A stretch of 64,000 nt of DNA from Anaeramoeba flamelloides (Eukaryota > Metamonada > Anaeramoebidae). The stretch covers positions 620,001 through 684,000 of the forward strand of contig JANTQA010000072.1 in the NCBI GenBank assembly GCA_027625915.1, written 5' to 3'. The stretch's first letter is position 1. Every line of letters begins with the position of its first letter. The notes beneath the pieces are model-generated. The model had not been told where the DNA came from. It saw nothing but the letters and a program-made list of their open reading frames with translations, and made no database searches. Shown one piece after another: positions 1 through 13,300 of this stretch. Both the position numbers and the translations under genes were made by a program.

Positions 1-3000
1 AAACTATTAATGACTAAAACTAAAAAAACAAATAAAGTTAATTAAAAATTTTTTGATAATGATAAAAATCATTTTTTTTATTTATTTTATTTGTAACTTA
101 AAAAAAAAAATTACACTCAAATTTCAACTTGAAAATTTTTTTAATTTAATAAAATACTTCAAAGAATAAACTTTCTTATTGATCACAAAAAAAAAAAAAA
201 AGTAAAAACAAAAAAATATATTATATTCTGTTGAAAAAAAATATATAGTTATCAGATTCGTTAATTAAACGTTATATGTGGACTGGGTTGAAATTTTCAC
301 TTCATTTGTTAATTTATTTTCTCTATCCCTGTTAAAGTAATAAATATTATGATAGAACGAGCGTATGTTCTAAAGAAGTAATAATTAATTCTTTTAAAAT
401 GAAATTGATTTAAGGTAAGAACTTATTACCCAAATGCAGCATAATTTGAATTTATTTCCACAATATAACAATTTAAAATAAAAAAAAACAAAAAAATATT
501 TTCCCAAGGATAAAAAGTATCAAAAGTTATTATAGTTTGATTCAATATTATTTGCTTTTTTCAGAGAAAAAAATATATAAATTTTTTACTACTATTATTT
601 TTACCAAAATTAACCATTCGAATTTAAGAGAATAGGAACTCTTATTTATTTTTTTAAGGAGTAAAGTATGATATTTAATATTAAAATATACAATTAAACC
701 TGATAAAAAACACCATTTATCAAATTTAGAGAAATAAGTGATTATGTTTAAAATATTTCATCTTATTCAATTAAATTTGCAGTAAAAAGATATATGTTCT
801 TTTTGTTTGGATTTGTCGATGAAAAATAAAAATAAAAAAATTCATAACATTTTTATTTTTTGAAATAATACTTTTTAGTAATTTCAGAGAGTTAGGATGA
901 AAAATTCATTTGGGAACTTTAATATTATTTTCTAAATACAAAAAAAAAAAAATACATCAAATTTTGAACCCTTGAAGATTAAAAAAAATTGAGCTTATAT
1001 TGTATTTATAAATATTTATTAAATTTCTTGAAATTTAAAAGATTGAGTAATATCCTTTTTCAATATCAAGATTCTAAACTTTGAACTGTTATAATTAGAA
1101 TTAGATATTTGGAAATATATGTTATTTTTTATTTAATAGAATTATTAATTTGAATTGAATTTTTTTTTTTTTTTAAAAAATTTAAAAAATTGAGAAAACA
1201 TGATACATCTATTGACAATTTTAACCCTTTGTATTATTAATAGCCCACTTTTTTTTTTAAAGTGGATTCATAACTATTTATTTGAAATAATCAAATGTAA
1301 AATATTTTCTATAGTTTTGTGTTGCATTTTACATGTTTTAACAAAGTATTTTTGATGAATTTTTAATTGTATGGTTTCATTTTTTTCTCTGATATTTTCG
1401 GCTAAAAAAAAAGTTTCAATTGATTCAAAATGTTCTCTGTAATAAAAAATTAGATTTTCTTCAAGTTTAACATCATTATTTTTTTTTTTTGAAATCAAGT
1501 AGATTTTTTTTTATTGGTTTAATTTAATACTTATTTGTTATCTTTTTAATATTTATATTTGTGTATATTTCCTTTAAGAATAATAAGATTTCTTTCTTCT
1601 TCAAAGAATATATTTATTTGAAATTAATTTGAAATAGGTTATAATTTAATTGTTTCAATAATAGTAAAAATGGGTTAAAATTTTAATAACAATAATTCAT
1701 TTCGGAAATATCTTTGAAAGTAAGTTTGGTATTTAAGTCATCATATTATTCAGTTATTTTTCAATTTGAAGACACCTTAAATATTATTTGAATTTACGAT
1801 TAAATTAACTAAAAGATTTTTTTTTTATGCTTACAAGTTCCTTAAAAAAAGAAAAATCAAATATTATCATTTTTGGGTAATATAATATAGAAATTTTCTT
1901 AATTTTATTTTTATACTATTTTGATTGTGGATAGACTTAATAATTCATATACAATTATATACAGTAATAAAATAAAAATATTTTTTCACTGATTATCTTT
2001 TGTATGTTAATTTTTTAATCATTTTTTGAAAATGTCAACTTTAACAAATTTTGTAATGTCTTCTATTTACTTTAATTTTTATGAAGTGGGTACATTTTAC
2101 TAATGTGAAATCTTTTAATTGCTATAAACTATACTGAAAAAAAATTTTTTTTGAGTACTATATGATATTTAAATCTTGAACCCAAAATGCCATTTTCTAC
2201 TCTGTTTGTGGCAATAACCCAAAAAATTCTGAGTCGGATTTTTAATTTATATATTTTTTGAACATGATTTTTTTGAATAAATATTTGGTTTTATTGAATT
2301 AGGTTATGATAGTAGAAATTTGATTAGGAAATGAATGAAATTAATCCTAGAGTAAATCAAAAAAATAGACCACAAAAAGGTGTGTATTTGAAACAAAAAT
2401 TTTCTTTTATAAGACAAAAAATGATAGATCACCTTTCCAAAAAAATTTGTTGAAATCAAGAATGGAAAATTAAACCCAACAAAAGTTAATTATCCATTTT
2501 TTTTTTCTTTTTCTCAGTAAATTTGCGATGAAGTCAAACTATTTTTACCTTGAATTTCTCGTACCATTACTATTTATTATTATTTTAAAAAACTTTTCTT
2601 TTGATAACATTTGATTTCAAATTCTTTTTTTTAAACGAGATAAAAATTAAGAATATTACTTCAAAGAATACTATTTCAAATATTAAAGTCAAAAGGATTG
2701 AATTATTCAAATTAAAAAACAGTTACAAAATATTCAAATCAAAATAATTGAAAAATTCAAGAAAAAGGTGAAATCAAGATTCAGAATTATTTTTACTTCT
2801 CATTTTAATGGTAATTAAATAATTATAAAATAAAAGGAACCTCTCCTATAAATACTTATTCTCAAGAAGGAATTCAAAAAATATACTATTTCTAAACTAA
2901 AACTAGAAATTAGATGAATCAAATGAAAAGAGGATATTTAAATTCATTTTGGAAATTCTTTAGAAATATAAAAGAAATTTTTTTCTCAAAAATTTTCCAA

Positions 3001-4742
3001 ACAAAAGTTTTTTCATATGGAATAAAATTTAACAAGTAAAGAAGAAATAATTGTATCAAATTTTACATATATGAGCAAGAATTTAATAATTTTTTAAATA
3101 TTTTTCAAAGATTAATCTTTTCATTTTTTTTGATTTCCTTTTTTTAATTAAAATGTAAATACATTATAGTAAATAACATAACTTGAAAAATTTTTTTCAA
3201 AAAAAAATCTCTCATTTTTGTATTATTTAAATACTAACTGAATATACATTATTATACCTAACAATTTTCAAAAAGGTATACAACTTTACAGATATTGTCG
3301 GTAATTATAAAAAAATTGAAAGTATTTTGTAATATTTTTTTCATTTTTAATTCAAAAATTTTTGATATTTTTATTTATTTAATGAAGAGATTATTTTCAT
3401 ATATTTTTTTAATCGTCTAAAAAGAATCTTATGGTTTCAATTTCAAAATAAAATATTTCTTTCAAAAGATATTACTAAATTAAATTGAAAAATGATTTTT
3501 TTTTTCTTGATTTTGAGAATAGTTTTTAATTATTATTTTTTTTTTTTCATGGTCAAGTTTTTTAATATATATTCCCTGTTTTTTTTTGGCAATTTTTTTG
3601 AATATTTATTATTTCTTCTTTCTAAATTTTTAATAAAAAGTTCGTTTGTTGTAAAATATTTCAAAAAAAAAATACCCTCAAAATAAGGGTTTTTTTTTCA
3701 AAAGTCGAGAATTTTGAAAAAGGCGTCTGCGAATCTTAATGAGTTTAATAGATATCTTTTCAAAATTACATAAAATTATCATAACTTGAAAAAAATGATT
3801 TATTAAAGATTTATAAATGGAATCCAATATGAATTTTTGGCTAACTTTAATTTTCAGTATTTATTTTTTCCTTGGGGTGTAGGATATATTCAACACTGAT
3901 ATTTATTATATTATCAATGTATTTGATTTATGAAATGATTTAAATGATTCATTTTTACTATCTGTGGTAAATAAAAGTGAACAAAATTTGTAGCAAACTT
4001 TCCAAAACAGATTTTAGAAATCATGTAACAATTTCAATTTTTTAATTCTAAAAAGAACCTTAAATTATCAATTCCCTTTTAATAGAATCTGTACTTTGAT
4101 AATTTTTAATTATTGAGGGGTGTTTTTTTTGGTTATCTGAATGAAAAGTTTGATCTTTTTATTTTGTAATTAATAGTGTAGTGATAAAATAAACAGGCGC
4201 CCAAAGACTATAATCCGTCTTTGGAAAGATAATCGTTGATTTTTTTTCTTCTTGTTCGAATCTAACATCCAATTTACTATCCAATGTATACCCAAGGTCA
4301 AATCAATTTTGTGAGTAAACCTCTTGTTATTTTGAATAAAATTTTAATTAGAATGCAAATAGTTAAAAATTTTTTCATAATTTTTTCATAATTTCTGAAA
4401 ATTTTTTATTTTTTTTATGATAAAAATTTTCTAGCAAAATTTACTCAATTTTTTGAGATAAATTTTGAAATTTGATCCTTCATTTTTATAATTCCTTTTT
4501 GAATAATCGAACTTTAAGAAACCAATACCATATGAGATTAGGGTTTATTGTTGATTTTTTTGATCAATTGGTTGATGTATAGGTCTTCTATAACAAAAAA
4601 ACATTCTTTGTATTTGGAAACACGGATTAAACTTTTCTGCAAGCTTTATTTTAACAACAGTCGATGAACTGTGGCTCTCAAAACTAGTAAATGAACTTAC
4701 TCCCTTAAAACAAAAGAAAATATTTTTCACTGTAATACTGAC
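1..4742. other. repeat-rich region with no recognised gene
   Basis: This is very AT-rich DNA with homopolymer runs. No reading frame here has coding character beyond short chance frames. Part of it (about 2140-3060) recurs at 26080-27260. A short stretch near 4126-4175 resembles one end of the foldback family listed at 9449-10137. A small perfect hairpin lies at about 4201-4222, with arms CCAAAGAC and GTCTTTGG. No promoter could be assigned. Confidence 0.6.
2140..3060. repeat. dispersed repeat A, copy 1
   Basis: By eye this aligns with 26080-27260. Shared strings include CTCGTACCATTACTATTTAT near 2560 and near 26764, and AAAAAATAGACC near 2360 and 26337. The second copy holds an extra foldback insertion at 26505-26728. 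No coding capacity was seen. The family is unknown; it may be a piece of a larger decayed element. Confidence 0.6.
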
Positions 4743-4909
4743 ATTTGAATTCTAAATGGGAAAGAATTTTCACTTCCTTTTCCATATTTTTTTGGAATAA
4801 ACACAGTTCTCAAAGAAATTGGGTTTCAATTTGAGGCTCTGGATCTATATTCTCTTAAAAAAGAGAAATTGAAAATGAAGTGAAAAAAAATCCCTTTTAA
4901 AATTCAAAT
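4743..4909. mobile_element. foldback MITE, TTTTCACTTC family
   Basis: This is a 167-bp inverted repeat. The left arm begins ATTTGAATTCTAAATGGGA and continues with TTTTCACTTCCTTTTCC. The right arm is its reverse complement. Related copies lie at 55836-55993 and 60282-60523. No target duplication is clear and there is no coding capacity. Confidence 0.6.
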
Positions 4910-5057
4910 ACCAGTACTGTTTAATTTAAACTTTATTGCTGAGAAATGAAGTTGAAACTTATAGAAACAACGAGAAAGAAACCTCTCTTCATATTAGCTA
5001 TGAGAATTTTGGATACATTTTTTCATTTTCTTTATTATTTTAATAGTTTTTTAATTT

Positions 5058-7281
5058 ATGTCCTGGTTAAATAGAAACAACCAATCACCTTACCAAAGTG
5101 TAAGATCAAAATTAAATGATAATTCGCAAAACAACAATCCTTATTCAAGAAGGCCAACTGTAAGAAATGAAACGAATAATACCCAGCAAACACAAACACA
5201 AACACAAAATCAAACACAAAACACAAACACAGAATTAACACAAACAAAAACCGAAACACAAAATACCAACACAAATACAAACAAAAATACAAACAAAAGT
5301 AGTTTTTTTTTTTTCTCTTTTTCTTCCTATTTGTTTTTCACAAAATTAAATTTTTTTTTCTTTTTTACTTCAAAAAATTAATTTTTTGTTTATTTTTTTT
5401 TCAAAAGTTGTTTCAACTTCTCTCAGTTTTAAAGATCTAGTCAACAAAGAGTTTGATCTTACTCTTCAGGAAATGGAAATTTCACTCTCTAAAACAGATG
5501 AACAACTCCAAAATGAAATAAAACAATTGCTCTCTAAACAAAAACAAATAAATATTGAAAGAGAAAGGAAAAGACAACAACAAACCCAAAAACAAGAAAT
5601 AAAGAAAGAAACAGAACTTAAAGAGAAGACCAAAGAAGAAGATCAGTATCGAAAACAACAAGAACAATTCAAAATAGAACAAGAACAAAAACAACAGGAG
5701 CAAGAACAGGAACAGGAACAGGAACAAGATGAAGACAAAGAGCAAGAACAGGATCGATTGAAACAAGAACAGTACCAATTGGAACAAGAATTAGAACGAC
5801 AACAAAACCAAATAGATCAAGAGCTCGAAAGGGAACAACAATTAAAAGAACAAAAAGAGCAAGAGGAACAACAACAAAAACTACTACAGCTACAGCAACG
5901 ACAACAGCAACAAAAACTACAACGACAGCAACAACTACGGCAACAACTACAGCAACAACGACTCCAACAACTCCAACAGCAAGAACAAGAGGAACAACGA
6001 AAACAAAAACTACAACAACAAAAAGAACAAGAGGAACAACAACAAAAACTTCAACTTCAACAACAACAGCAGCAGCAGCAGCAATTGGAAGAAGAAGAAG
6101 AAATAATTGAATACGAATTTCAAATAGAATCAGAGCCAGAGCCGGAACCAGAACAAAAAAACGAACGAGTTTCAAGAGGCTACACTTCACCGAATAAAGA
6201 CCCAGATACCCTAAATCAAACAAAACAAGAAACTAAACCCAAATCTGAATCTGAACCTGAATACGAATCTGAATCTGAATCCGAATATGAAGAAATTGAA
6301 GAAGAAAAGGAAACCACTACAGTCTTTGAACCGAAACAAGAAGAAACAACACAGACACACGAACTAATATTAAAGCAAATGGGCGGTGTTGAAAGGGTGT
6401 TTAATCGATTGGTTGACTGTCTAAACGATAGTTTAACAAGCAACGATGTTAAGAGGGTGTTGGGTGTATTAATACAAGTCATTGAAAAACTATTCCAATT
6501 GGCAAAAAATTCCGATCAAACATCCAAGAAATATCTTTCATGGATCTTTGAAGATTCTGTTCAAAAGTACGACAATTTTGCCAAAGATGTTGCCATTTCC
6601 CCAAATATGAAAAACCTATTGGAATCTTCGAAAAAAATTTATGGGCTTGTTAATAGTTGTAAAAACGAGGATGATCTACAAACATTTGAAAAAGTCATTC
6701 AATTAGTTGAAGATTTTGAAGGTGATTTAAAAATTATTCCTGAAAGGATTAACACTTTTCTTGAATTGATTAAGAAAATGGGATTTTCAAAAAAAAAAAT
6801 AATCAAGATCAAAACAAAAAAAAAAATCGAAAAGAAAAAGAAAATAAAGAAAAAAACCCATATCCAAAAAGAAAAAGAAATTGAAAATCAACAGAGACAG
6901 GGACAGAGACGGGAAGACAAACAGCAACAAACAACAATAAACCAATTACAAAAAGATACCCCCAAGACAACAGAATCCATACTTGAGAGAATAAATAGAC
7001 AGAAACAAATGAATTCTAGATTACCAATTCTAAACCAACAACCAAATAGAACAAATTTTACTTCAATAAGAAGCGATGTTCTTTCAAAATATGGCCTTGA
7101 AAACAAATTAAAGACAACGGATAATAAACAACAAAGGACAAGACTACCAACCATAGTTCGAAAAATGGGAGAAAAAAAAAATGAAGAGTCTAATTCAAGA
7201 TTAGATCAATATCGAAAAAGAATGAACGATAAATCTCAAGATAACACATCGGATTGGAGATCACGCATAAATAGAAAATAA
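5058..7281 (+). CDS. Gln/Glu-rich coiled-coil protein, two exons, 704 aa
   Basis: Exons are 5058-5298 and 5408-7281. The 109-bp intron has GT-AG borders and a T-rich 3' end, and it restores frame exactly (241 + 1874 nt = 705 codons). Exon 1 is rich in Asn, Thr and Gln, with NTNT and TQTQ repeats. Residues about 112-310 are a Gln/Glu-rich coiled coil. Residues about 312-392 are acidic with Ser/Glu/Pro repeats. Residues about 400-540 form a compact, probably helical domain beginning near MGGVERVF, which I do not recognise. A Lys-rich stretch follows, then a basic Arg/Asn tail with two ERIN motifs. No signal peptide or membrane segment is present. The composition fits a scaffold or RNA-binding protein, but that is inference. 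The Lys-rich stretch near 6785-6860 could hide a short unspliced intron. Confidence 0.85.
5299..5407 (+). other. spliceosomal intron, 109 bp
   Basis: The intron starts GTAGTTTT and ends TTTTCAAAAG. Splicing joins codon 80 plus one base to the next two bases, giving an uninterrupted frame. It represents the short intron class in this window. Confidence 0.8.
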
Positions 7282-7635
7282 TCTTTAATTTTATTAATTT
7301 ACCCTATAATTAGTTACTTTTTTAATTTTCTCTGTTTTCTTTTTTAATTTTTTTTCTTTTTTAATTTTTTGATTTTCCACATTAATATTTTTTTTCAACT
7401 CAAGTTAGCAACAAAAAAATTATCAGAATAATAAACATTTTAACAAAAAATAATTTTTTTTTTGATTTACACCCCATTTTTTTTTTTTTCAGAACAAAAA
7501 TTATCAAATCCTCCGTTTAAAATATTCCTCTCTATTGTATTTTCATGTACATCAGATTTTAATATTTTGTAAAAAGGATCAAATTAGATATTAAATATGA
7601 ACTCAAATTCAATAATAAGGTAACAAGAACATTTC

Positions 7636-8363
7636 CAGACTTGGACATTTAGAGAAAAATGAATAATTCTCTCTTTTTGAGAAAAAAAAACACTAAAAAA
7701 TATAATTAGAGAAACTCCAAACTCAAAAAGTAAAACAACAACTGGTACCTCAAATCTCGCCAATTAACATAATTTTTTTTTTCAACTAAAAAACAAAAAA
7801 TCAAAAGAATATTTTTCTTATTATTCATTTTTCACCCTTTCTTCAATTCCCTACCTTTGTAATTTATTTTTCATCAAAAATTCTAAATCAAAGATCTGCA
7901 AATATTAACTAAAAAACAAAACATTTAAATTCTTTATTGTGTTTACCATTTAACTGAAGATTGGCCTGCATTGATTAAAAAAACAATAAACAACATCAAC
8001 CATAACAACAATAAAAAACAAAAAACAAAATTTGTTTTCAAATTTTTAAGAGTTTAATTACCATAATTCGATGGGATAATAAGTGACAAGTTGCCACTTT
8101 TCACAAAAATACACTATTGATTTTCCCAAAAAGAAATCTTCAAAATTTTGCCTTCACAAATTGTAAAACACAAAATTAGATTTTTGAGTAAATAAAAAAT
8201 TTCTTCTCTAAAAATTTCTTTACTCATGAGATCTATTGAAAAATCGAAGAGTCTTATATAAAATAAACAATGAGGAAATTAGAGAATGAGGAATGTTTTT
8301 TGGATTTAGAGAAATCTCTTTCTCTAAATTTTTGTAATTTTTTCCTCATTTTGTCCAAGTCTG
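7636..8363. mobile_element. hAT-like non-autonomous DNA transposon
   Basis: The element begins CAGACTTGGACA and ends with the reverse complement, GTCCAAGTCTG. It is flanked on both sides by the same 8 bp, AACATTTC (7628-7635 and 8364-8371). An 8-bp duplication together with CAG...CTG ends is characteristic of the hAT superfamily. The 728-bp body has no transposase frame, so it would depend on an element elsewhere. It sits about 350 bp downstream of the Gln-rich gene. Confidence 0.8.
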
Positions 8364-8505
8364 AACATTTCATATCAAATAAAAATTACTCAAGGTTTGT
8401 TTCCTATATTATAAATCCCATTCCAGATAACATTAGTAAACTCCAAAATATCTTCATGCTGTAAAAAGAAAGTCGATGATCAATACGACTTCATATATGA
8501 CAATA

Positions 8506-8703
8506 CAGTCAGTTTCACTTTTAAGACACAAACTTTCAACGAAATTTAAGGCACAAAAAAAAATCTTAAATTAAGGCACAAAATTCAAATTCTAGTAAAA
8601 ATAAATTGTAAAAATTAAAATTACAAATTTTGTGCCTTAATTTGAGATTTTTTTGTGCCTTAAATTTCGTTGAAAGTTTGTGCCTTAAAAGTGGAACTGA
8701 CTG
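8506..8703. mobile_element. MITE-1 copy, TA target site
   Basis: This is a nearly perfect 198-bp palindrome. Its arm begins CAGTCAGTTTCACTTTTAAG and contains AAGGCACAAA blocks. It is flanked by TA on both sides (8504-8505 and 8704-8705). TA duplication with long terminal inverted repeats suggests the Tc1/mariner group. There is no coding capacity. Confidence 0.85.
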
Positions 8704-8918
8704 TAAAAGGATGATTTATCTTTATTCATAACACAATAATAAGTGCTAAGATAATTTGTAGAATTTCTGTGTTAGAAAATGAAGTAAAAATCCATCAATT
8801 TAATTAATTAATCTTAAGTTTTACCTACATAAAATAAAACCAATTACCCTTGGTTTATTAATTAGATTATGAACTGAAATTATTTTCAAATAATTTTGTG
8901 AATTGTTATAGAGTACTA

Positions 8919-9114
8919 CAGTCAGTTCCACTTTTAAGGCACAAACTATCAACGAAATTTAAGGCACATAAAACTCTCAAATTAAGGCACAAAATTCAGA
9001 TTCTAGTAAAATAAATTGTAAAAAAAAATAATTAAAAATTTTGTGCCTTAATTTGAGATTTTTTTGTTCCTTAAATTTCGTTCAAAGTTTGTGTCTTAAA
9101 AGTGAAACTGACTG
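8919..9114. mobile_element. MITE-1 copy, TA target site
   Basis: This 196-bp palindrome belongs to the same family as 8506-8703, only about 215 bp away. It is flanked by TA at 8917-8918 and 9115-9116. Several substitutions separate the two arms. Confidence 0.85.
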
Positions 9115-9448
9115 TAATTGAAACTGGTCTCTTAGGGTTTTTGATTGCAAGTTAATGTTTTTTGACCACCTCTTATTTTTTATTTTTTATTTTTTTTTTA
9201 TTATTCTATTTCTATTAAAATCGTTACATTTTCAAAATATTCCCAAAACGTGTTAATAATATATAAAAATAATTTTAGAATTAAAAATTTAATTTTTTTT
9301 TTATTAATCAATATTTTGTTACAAATTTTTGACGAATATTGAAATAAGAAATCCTTTTGATTTAATATACAATTTTTTAATTAGAGAAAAAAGTGCTTAT
9401 TTTCTTTCAAAACCCTTATGTGTGTTACCAGGATAATTAATCTTTTTT

Positions 9449-9735
9449 ACTGTTAATTGTAAAATAAAAAGATCAAAATTTTCAATAGAAATGTCATAAA
9501 AAAACACTTACAATATTTAAAATAAATTTATAAAGGTCTAAATTTTAATGGGGGGCTAATAATTTAAGCTTCTTTTCCGAAATTAAAAATTTGAAAAGTT
9601 AGTGAATTTTTAAAATCTATTCAGAAAGTCGTATGAAAATTATTTTCAATTTATTTTGGCAACAAATAGTAGTATACAAAATAAGAACAGGAAAATGAAG
9701 TGAAAATTTTGTTTCATTTATTTTTCACCTAATAG
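9449..9735. mobile_element. foldback element, AAAATTTTCATTCA family, first of tandem pair
   Basis: The ends are inverted repeats: a left arm with GATCAAAATTTTC and a right arm with GAAAATTTTG before CTAATAG. The inner part (TTTAAGCTTCTTTTC, and TTTTGGCAACAAATA) recurs in the next copy at 9843-10137. Other family members lie at 26505-26728 and 38398-38620. Confidence 0.65.
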
Positions 9736-9842
9736 TATTTGATTTAGCTGATTTTTTATTATTTTTATCAGATAAATAGTCTAACATTTGAAGTTGAATA
9801 TTTCTGAATAATTTATTTTTCTAATAGGTATTTTTTCTGGGT

Positions 9843-10137
9843 ATAGTTAATTTCAAAAGAAAACGATCAAAATTTTCATTCAGTTTTCCTCAAAAAAAAA
9901 CACCCTTCAAGAATTAAAATAAATCATCAAATTCCTCAATTCGAAAAAGTCAAATTTAATAATTTAAGCTTCTTTTCAGAACAAAAAAATTCAAATTTTC
10001 CCTGATTTAAAATATCTATTCAAAAAGTCGGATTAAAATTATTTTAAATTTTATTTTGGCAACAAATATTCTTATAAAAAATAAGAACAGGAAAACTGAA
10101 TGAAAATTTTGTTACATTTATTTTTAAACAAATAGTA
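9843..10137. mobile_element. foldback element, AAAATTTTCATTCA family, second of tandem pair
   Basis: This copy has the same inverted ends and the same inner sequence as 9449-9735. It ends about 200 bp before the start codon of the membrane-protein gene at 10333, so it probably forms part of that gene's upstream region. Confidence 0.65.
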
Positions 10138-10332
10138 ATAAAGTTTGTACCTTAAATTTTTTAAATTCTCAGATTGAATAAGAAAAAAAAAGTCTCACTT
10201 AAATCCAATTTCTGGCTTCTCAGATATACCTTGAAGGAAAGATTTTTTCCAAAACAGGTTGTGTTTTTATTTTATTTTTTTTAATTTTTTCCTTCTTTCA
10301 GGCCTTATTGACAGAACAAAGATTCAAAAAAG

Positions 10333-13300
10333 ATGGTCACAACTTATAATAATTTTTGGAAATTATGGTCAAGAGCATTAATTGTTTCTGCTATAATGTA
10401 CGGCTCGTTTCTTGTTTTATGCTTTCTTGACACCCTCATCAAAAAATACCGTAAAAGAGGAGGCTACTGGAGTATTAATTCTGTTGAAAAAAAACAAAAA
10501 GTCAGAACATTAGCTCAAAGTTTGCTTGACGACGTTCGTCTCTGTAGTTTATCAATCACCTCTCTTTTGTTTTGTTTAACGATGGGTGCCCTCCGCCGAA
10601 CATTCACTAATGCAGCAGCATTTGATATACCACAAATGTGGTGGCATTCCTTGGCTTCTGTGATTGATATCACCTTCATCATACTCTTTAATAAATTTGT
10701 TGCTCGCCGATCATTAAAAGATCTTGGCTACCCTGCTTTTGGTACTCGTTCTGGATGGATCCCTAATCCTAAAAAAAATCTAATGCGCCTTGCATATGTC
10801 TTATGTATTTGTGCTGGTACCCATTTCATAACTCCTTTGTTTTACAAAATATTTGGGTGCTTTCAAAAGATTCAAGTGTTTGATTATTCAAAATCGTCTG
10901 TATACCAAAAAAATGGATCCGCTGGCGTTTTTTACTTTTTTTTTGTTCAGCTTGTTTGTTTTTATATTAATGGTGTTGACGAAGGTAAGTTAACTTTCTT
11001 AATCTCAAAAATTTTGTGTTTCACTTTTTTTTTTTATCTTTTATCTTTTTTCTTTTTTACTTGAAAATCGATCTTTTTGCAGTCACCTCCGAGTCAATTT
11101 TAAAGAGTCCTCTTTTAAAATTCAAAAATTGTTTTCTTCTTAGCATATTGCCAACAACAAAAAAATTCGTTTCATCAAGAAAACTAACATGCTTCTTTTG
11201 AAATATTAATTCTATTTAATTTGAAATTATTTCCAATCTTTCAATGAAAATCGCCATGAGATAATGGTGGGCGGAAAATCACCATCCTCTTCTTACAGAA
11301 ATGGTGATAAATAATAATTCTTGATGACTAGAGAAGAAATATTTCGAAAATAATACAGCCAATGCCTTTTTTAACGCACACCTCGATTTATCAAATAAGG
11401 CACAAAAAAATTATTTTTAAAAATCCACAATTCTTGTCTATTAGGCCATAACTTTTTTTTTAGAATAGTGTTTGAGTTAAAAAAACAAAAGGTTCGGTGT
11501 TATTCTGTTCAATCTACTTTTGTGTGTTATTGGCTTTTTTTTGTGACTTATTTTGATTATTTTGTGCCTTATTTGATCTTATAGTGTGCACTAAAAATTC
11601 CTCAGGCTGTATCTTTTTTGCACCCAAACTCTGTATTTGTTTAAGATGGCAAGTAAAACTGAAAACGATGAAAAATAACAAAAAAAATATTAGAGAAAGT
11701 GATTATTTCTCTCTTTAATTCATGCAAAAGAAATTGCAATTCATGATAAAGTTTATCAGATCGTGATATTTTAAAAAAATTGTGATAATTTTTATTTTTT
11801 ATATTTTGATCAATGAAGAGAGGTAATTCAACAAAATTACCTCCTGTTTGCAGTTAGGTTTTTTTTAATTTGAGAAATAAACCGAAAATTGTATAAATTT
11901 TCAGTTTTTTTTTCTCAAATTTAAAAAAACCGCCATTAGCTTTTCCAGAATTTAAAAGAATTGAATAAAATCAAAGATTTTTCTCGATTATTTTGAATTC
12001 TGTAAAAGCTAGGCACTCTCGGGACTCTACGGCACTTCACGTTAGGTTTATTTTAAATTTTGTTTTGATTAGAAAATCAACAGATTTTCGAAACAAAAAC
12101 AAAAACCCAAGAAAACTTATGCACTTGATGACACTTGACGGTACTCTACGTAACTTCCTGAAACACTAAATCTCTATTTAGAGTTTTTTTATCCGAGGTA
12201 TCATTTAGACAAGCTTATAACTCATAGATAGCTTTTCTTTAAATATTAAAAAAAAAAAAATAAAATAAAATTATTTTTAAAGAGAGATTTTAAAAAAAAT
12301 AATAATAAAAAAAAGTAAAAAACTCATTAAAAAAATTTTTTTACACCCTCAAGTGTTAGATAGGTTATTGGTAGTTTCCTTTTACTGATAAATTCAAAAA
12401 ATGTTTTTTCAAGTTTTTAGTTCAATTTTCATTTTTTCCATTTCTTTTAAACTCGATTTAAATAAAGAATTTTATTGGTGTAAATGCAAAGGCACATTGT
12501 AAACAAGTAGATTTTTGAAATGTTTTTTGATATAAATTGTTTTGAAAATATAGTTATCAGCATTGAAAAATGAAGGAAATTGAACTAAAATTTTTTTATA
12601 TTTTTTTGAATTCAGTAGTATGTTGGCTATATTGAAAAATTCTAGATCACTACCATAATAACACCCGTTTGCGTAACACTATACTTGACAGAAACTAATC
12701 CTTAGTACAAAACAGAAGTACACTTTCAAAATTAATTGGATACTTTGTTATTTAATTTTTGTTCATTTATAAAAATTAACTCTCAGCAACTTTAAATACT
12801 GATACCTTAAAATACTCGAATAGATTTATCCTTTTCAATTTTTAGATAAAAGTTAGCTCCTGAAAAAAAAGATTCATAATAGGAAAATAAAAAACGAAAA
12901 AAGCTTTGATTTTGGATATTTATTTGTTCCTTTACTCTTCTCATTTACAAATGAGGCATTATTGTTTCCTTCAGATTGAAGTTTTTGGTACGTAACAAAT
13001 GTGTCTTCACTTCTCTAATTACCATGAATAGTCTAAACCCAAAAATTTATACACATTTTTTGTTTGCGATCATAAAGAGTATATCTGTGTTTGATCAAGA
13101 TAATTCCGAATAAATTTTTTAACTTAAAAAAATGAAACAAAAAACAAATTTTATATTTTGAGTTTATTCCAATCTAGCTGATTATTTACAGGTGCTGAAT
13201 TGATTTGGAAGTACAATTAAAAAAAAAAATAACATACCAACAAGAACAACAATAGAAAATTTTGATCTTGAACTAAACTCCAATTCAAAATTTTTAACAT

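Noticed and set aside
1274-1498. 74-codon minus-strand frame
   Set aside because: No recognised domain, no neighbouring exons and a Lys/Asn composition expected by chance in this DNA.
5482-6482. Long minus-strand frames rich in Val/Leu/Phe
   Set aside because: They are the antisense reading of CAA/CAG-rich coding sequence of the Gln-rich protein.
8270-8464. 64-codon plus-strand frame
   Set aside because: It crosses the right end of the hAT-like element, so it is a chance frame.
11083-11201. Exon after TTTTTGCAG that continues the membrane-protein frame
   Set aside because: It keeps phase but adds a short basic tail without membrane segments and stops at once. The 16221 acceptor continues the hydrophobic pattern better. 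Kept only as a possible alternative.
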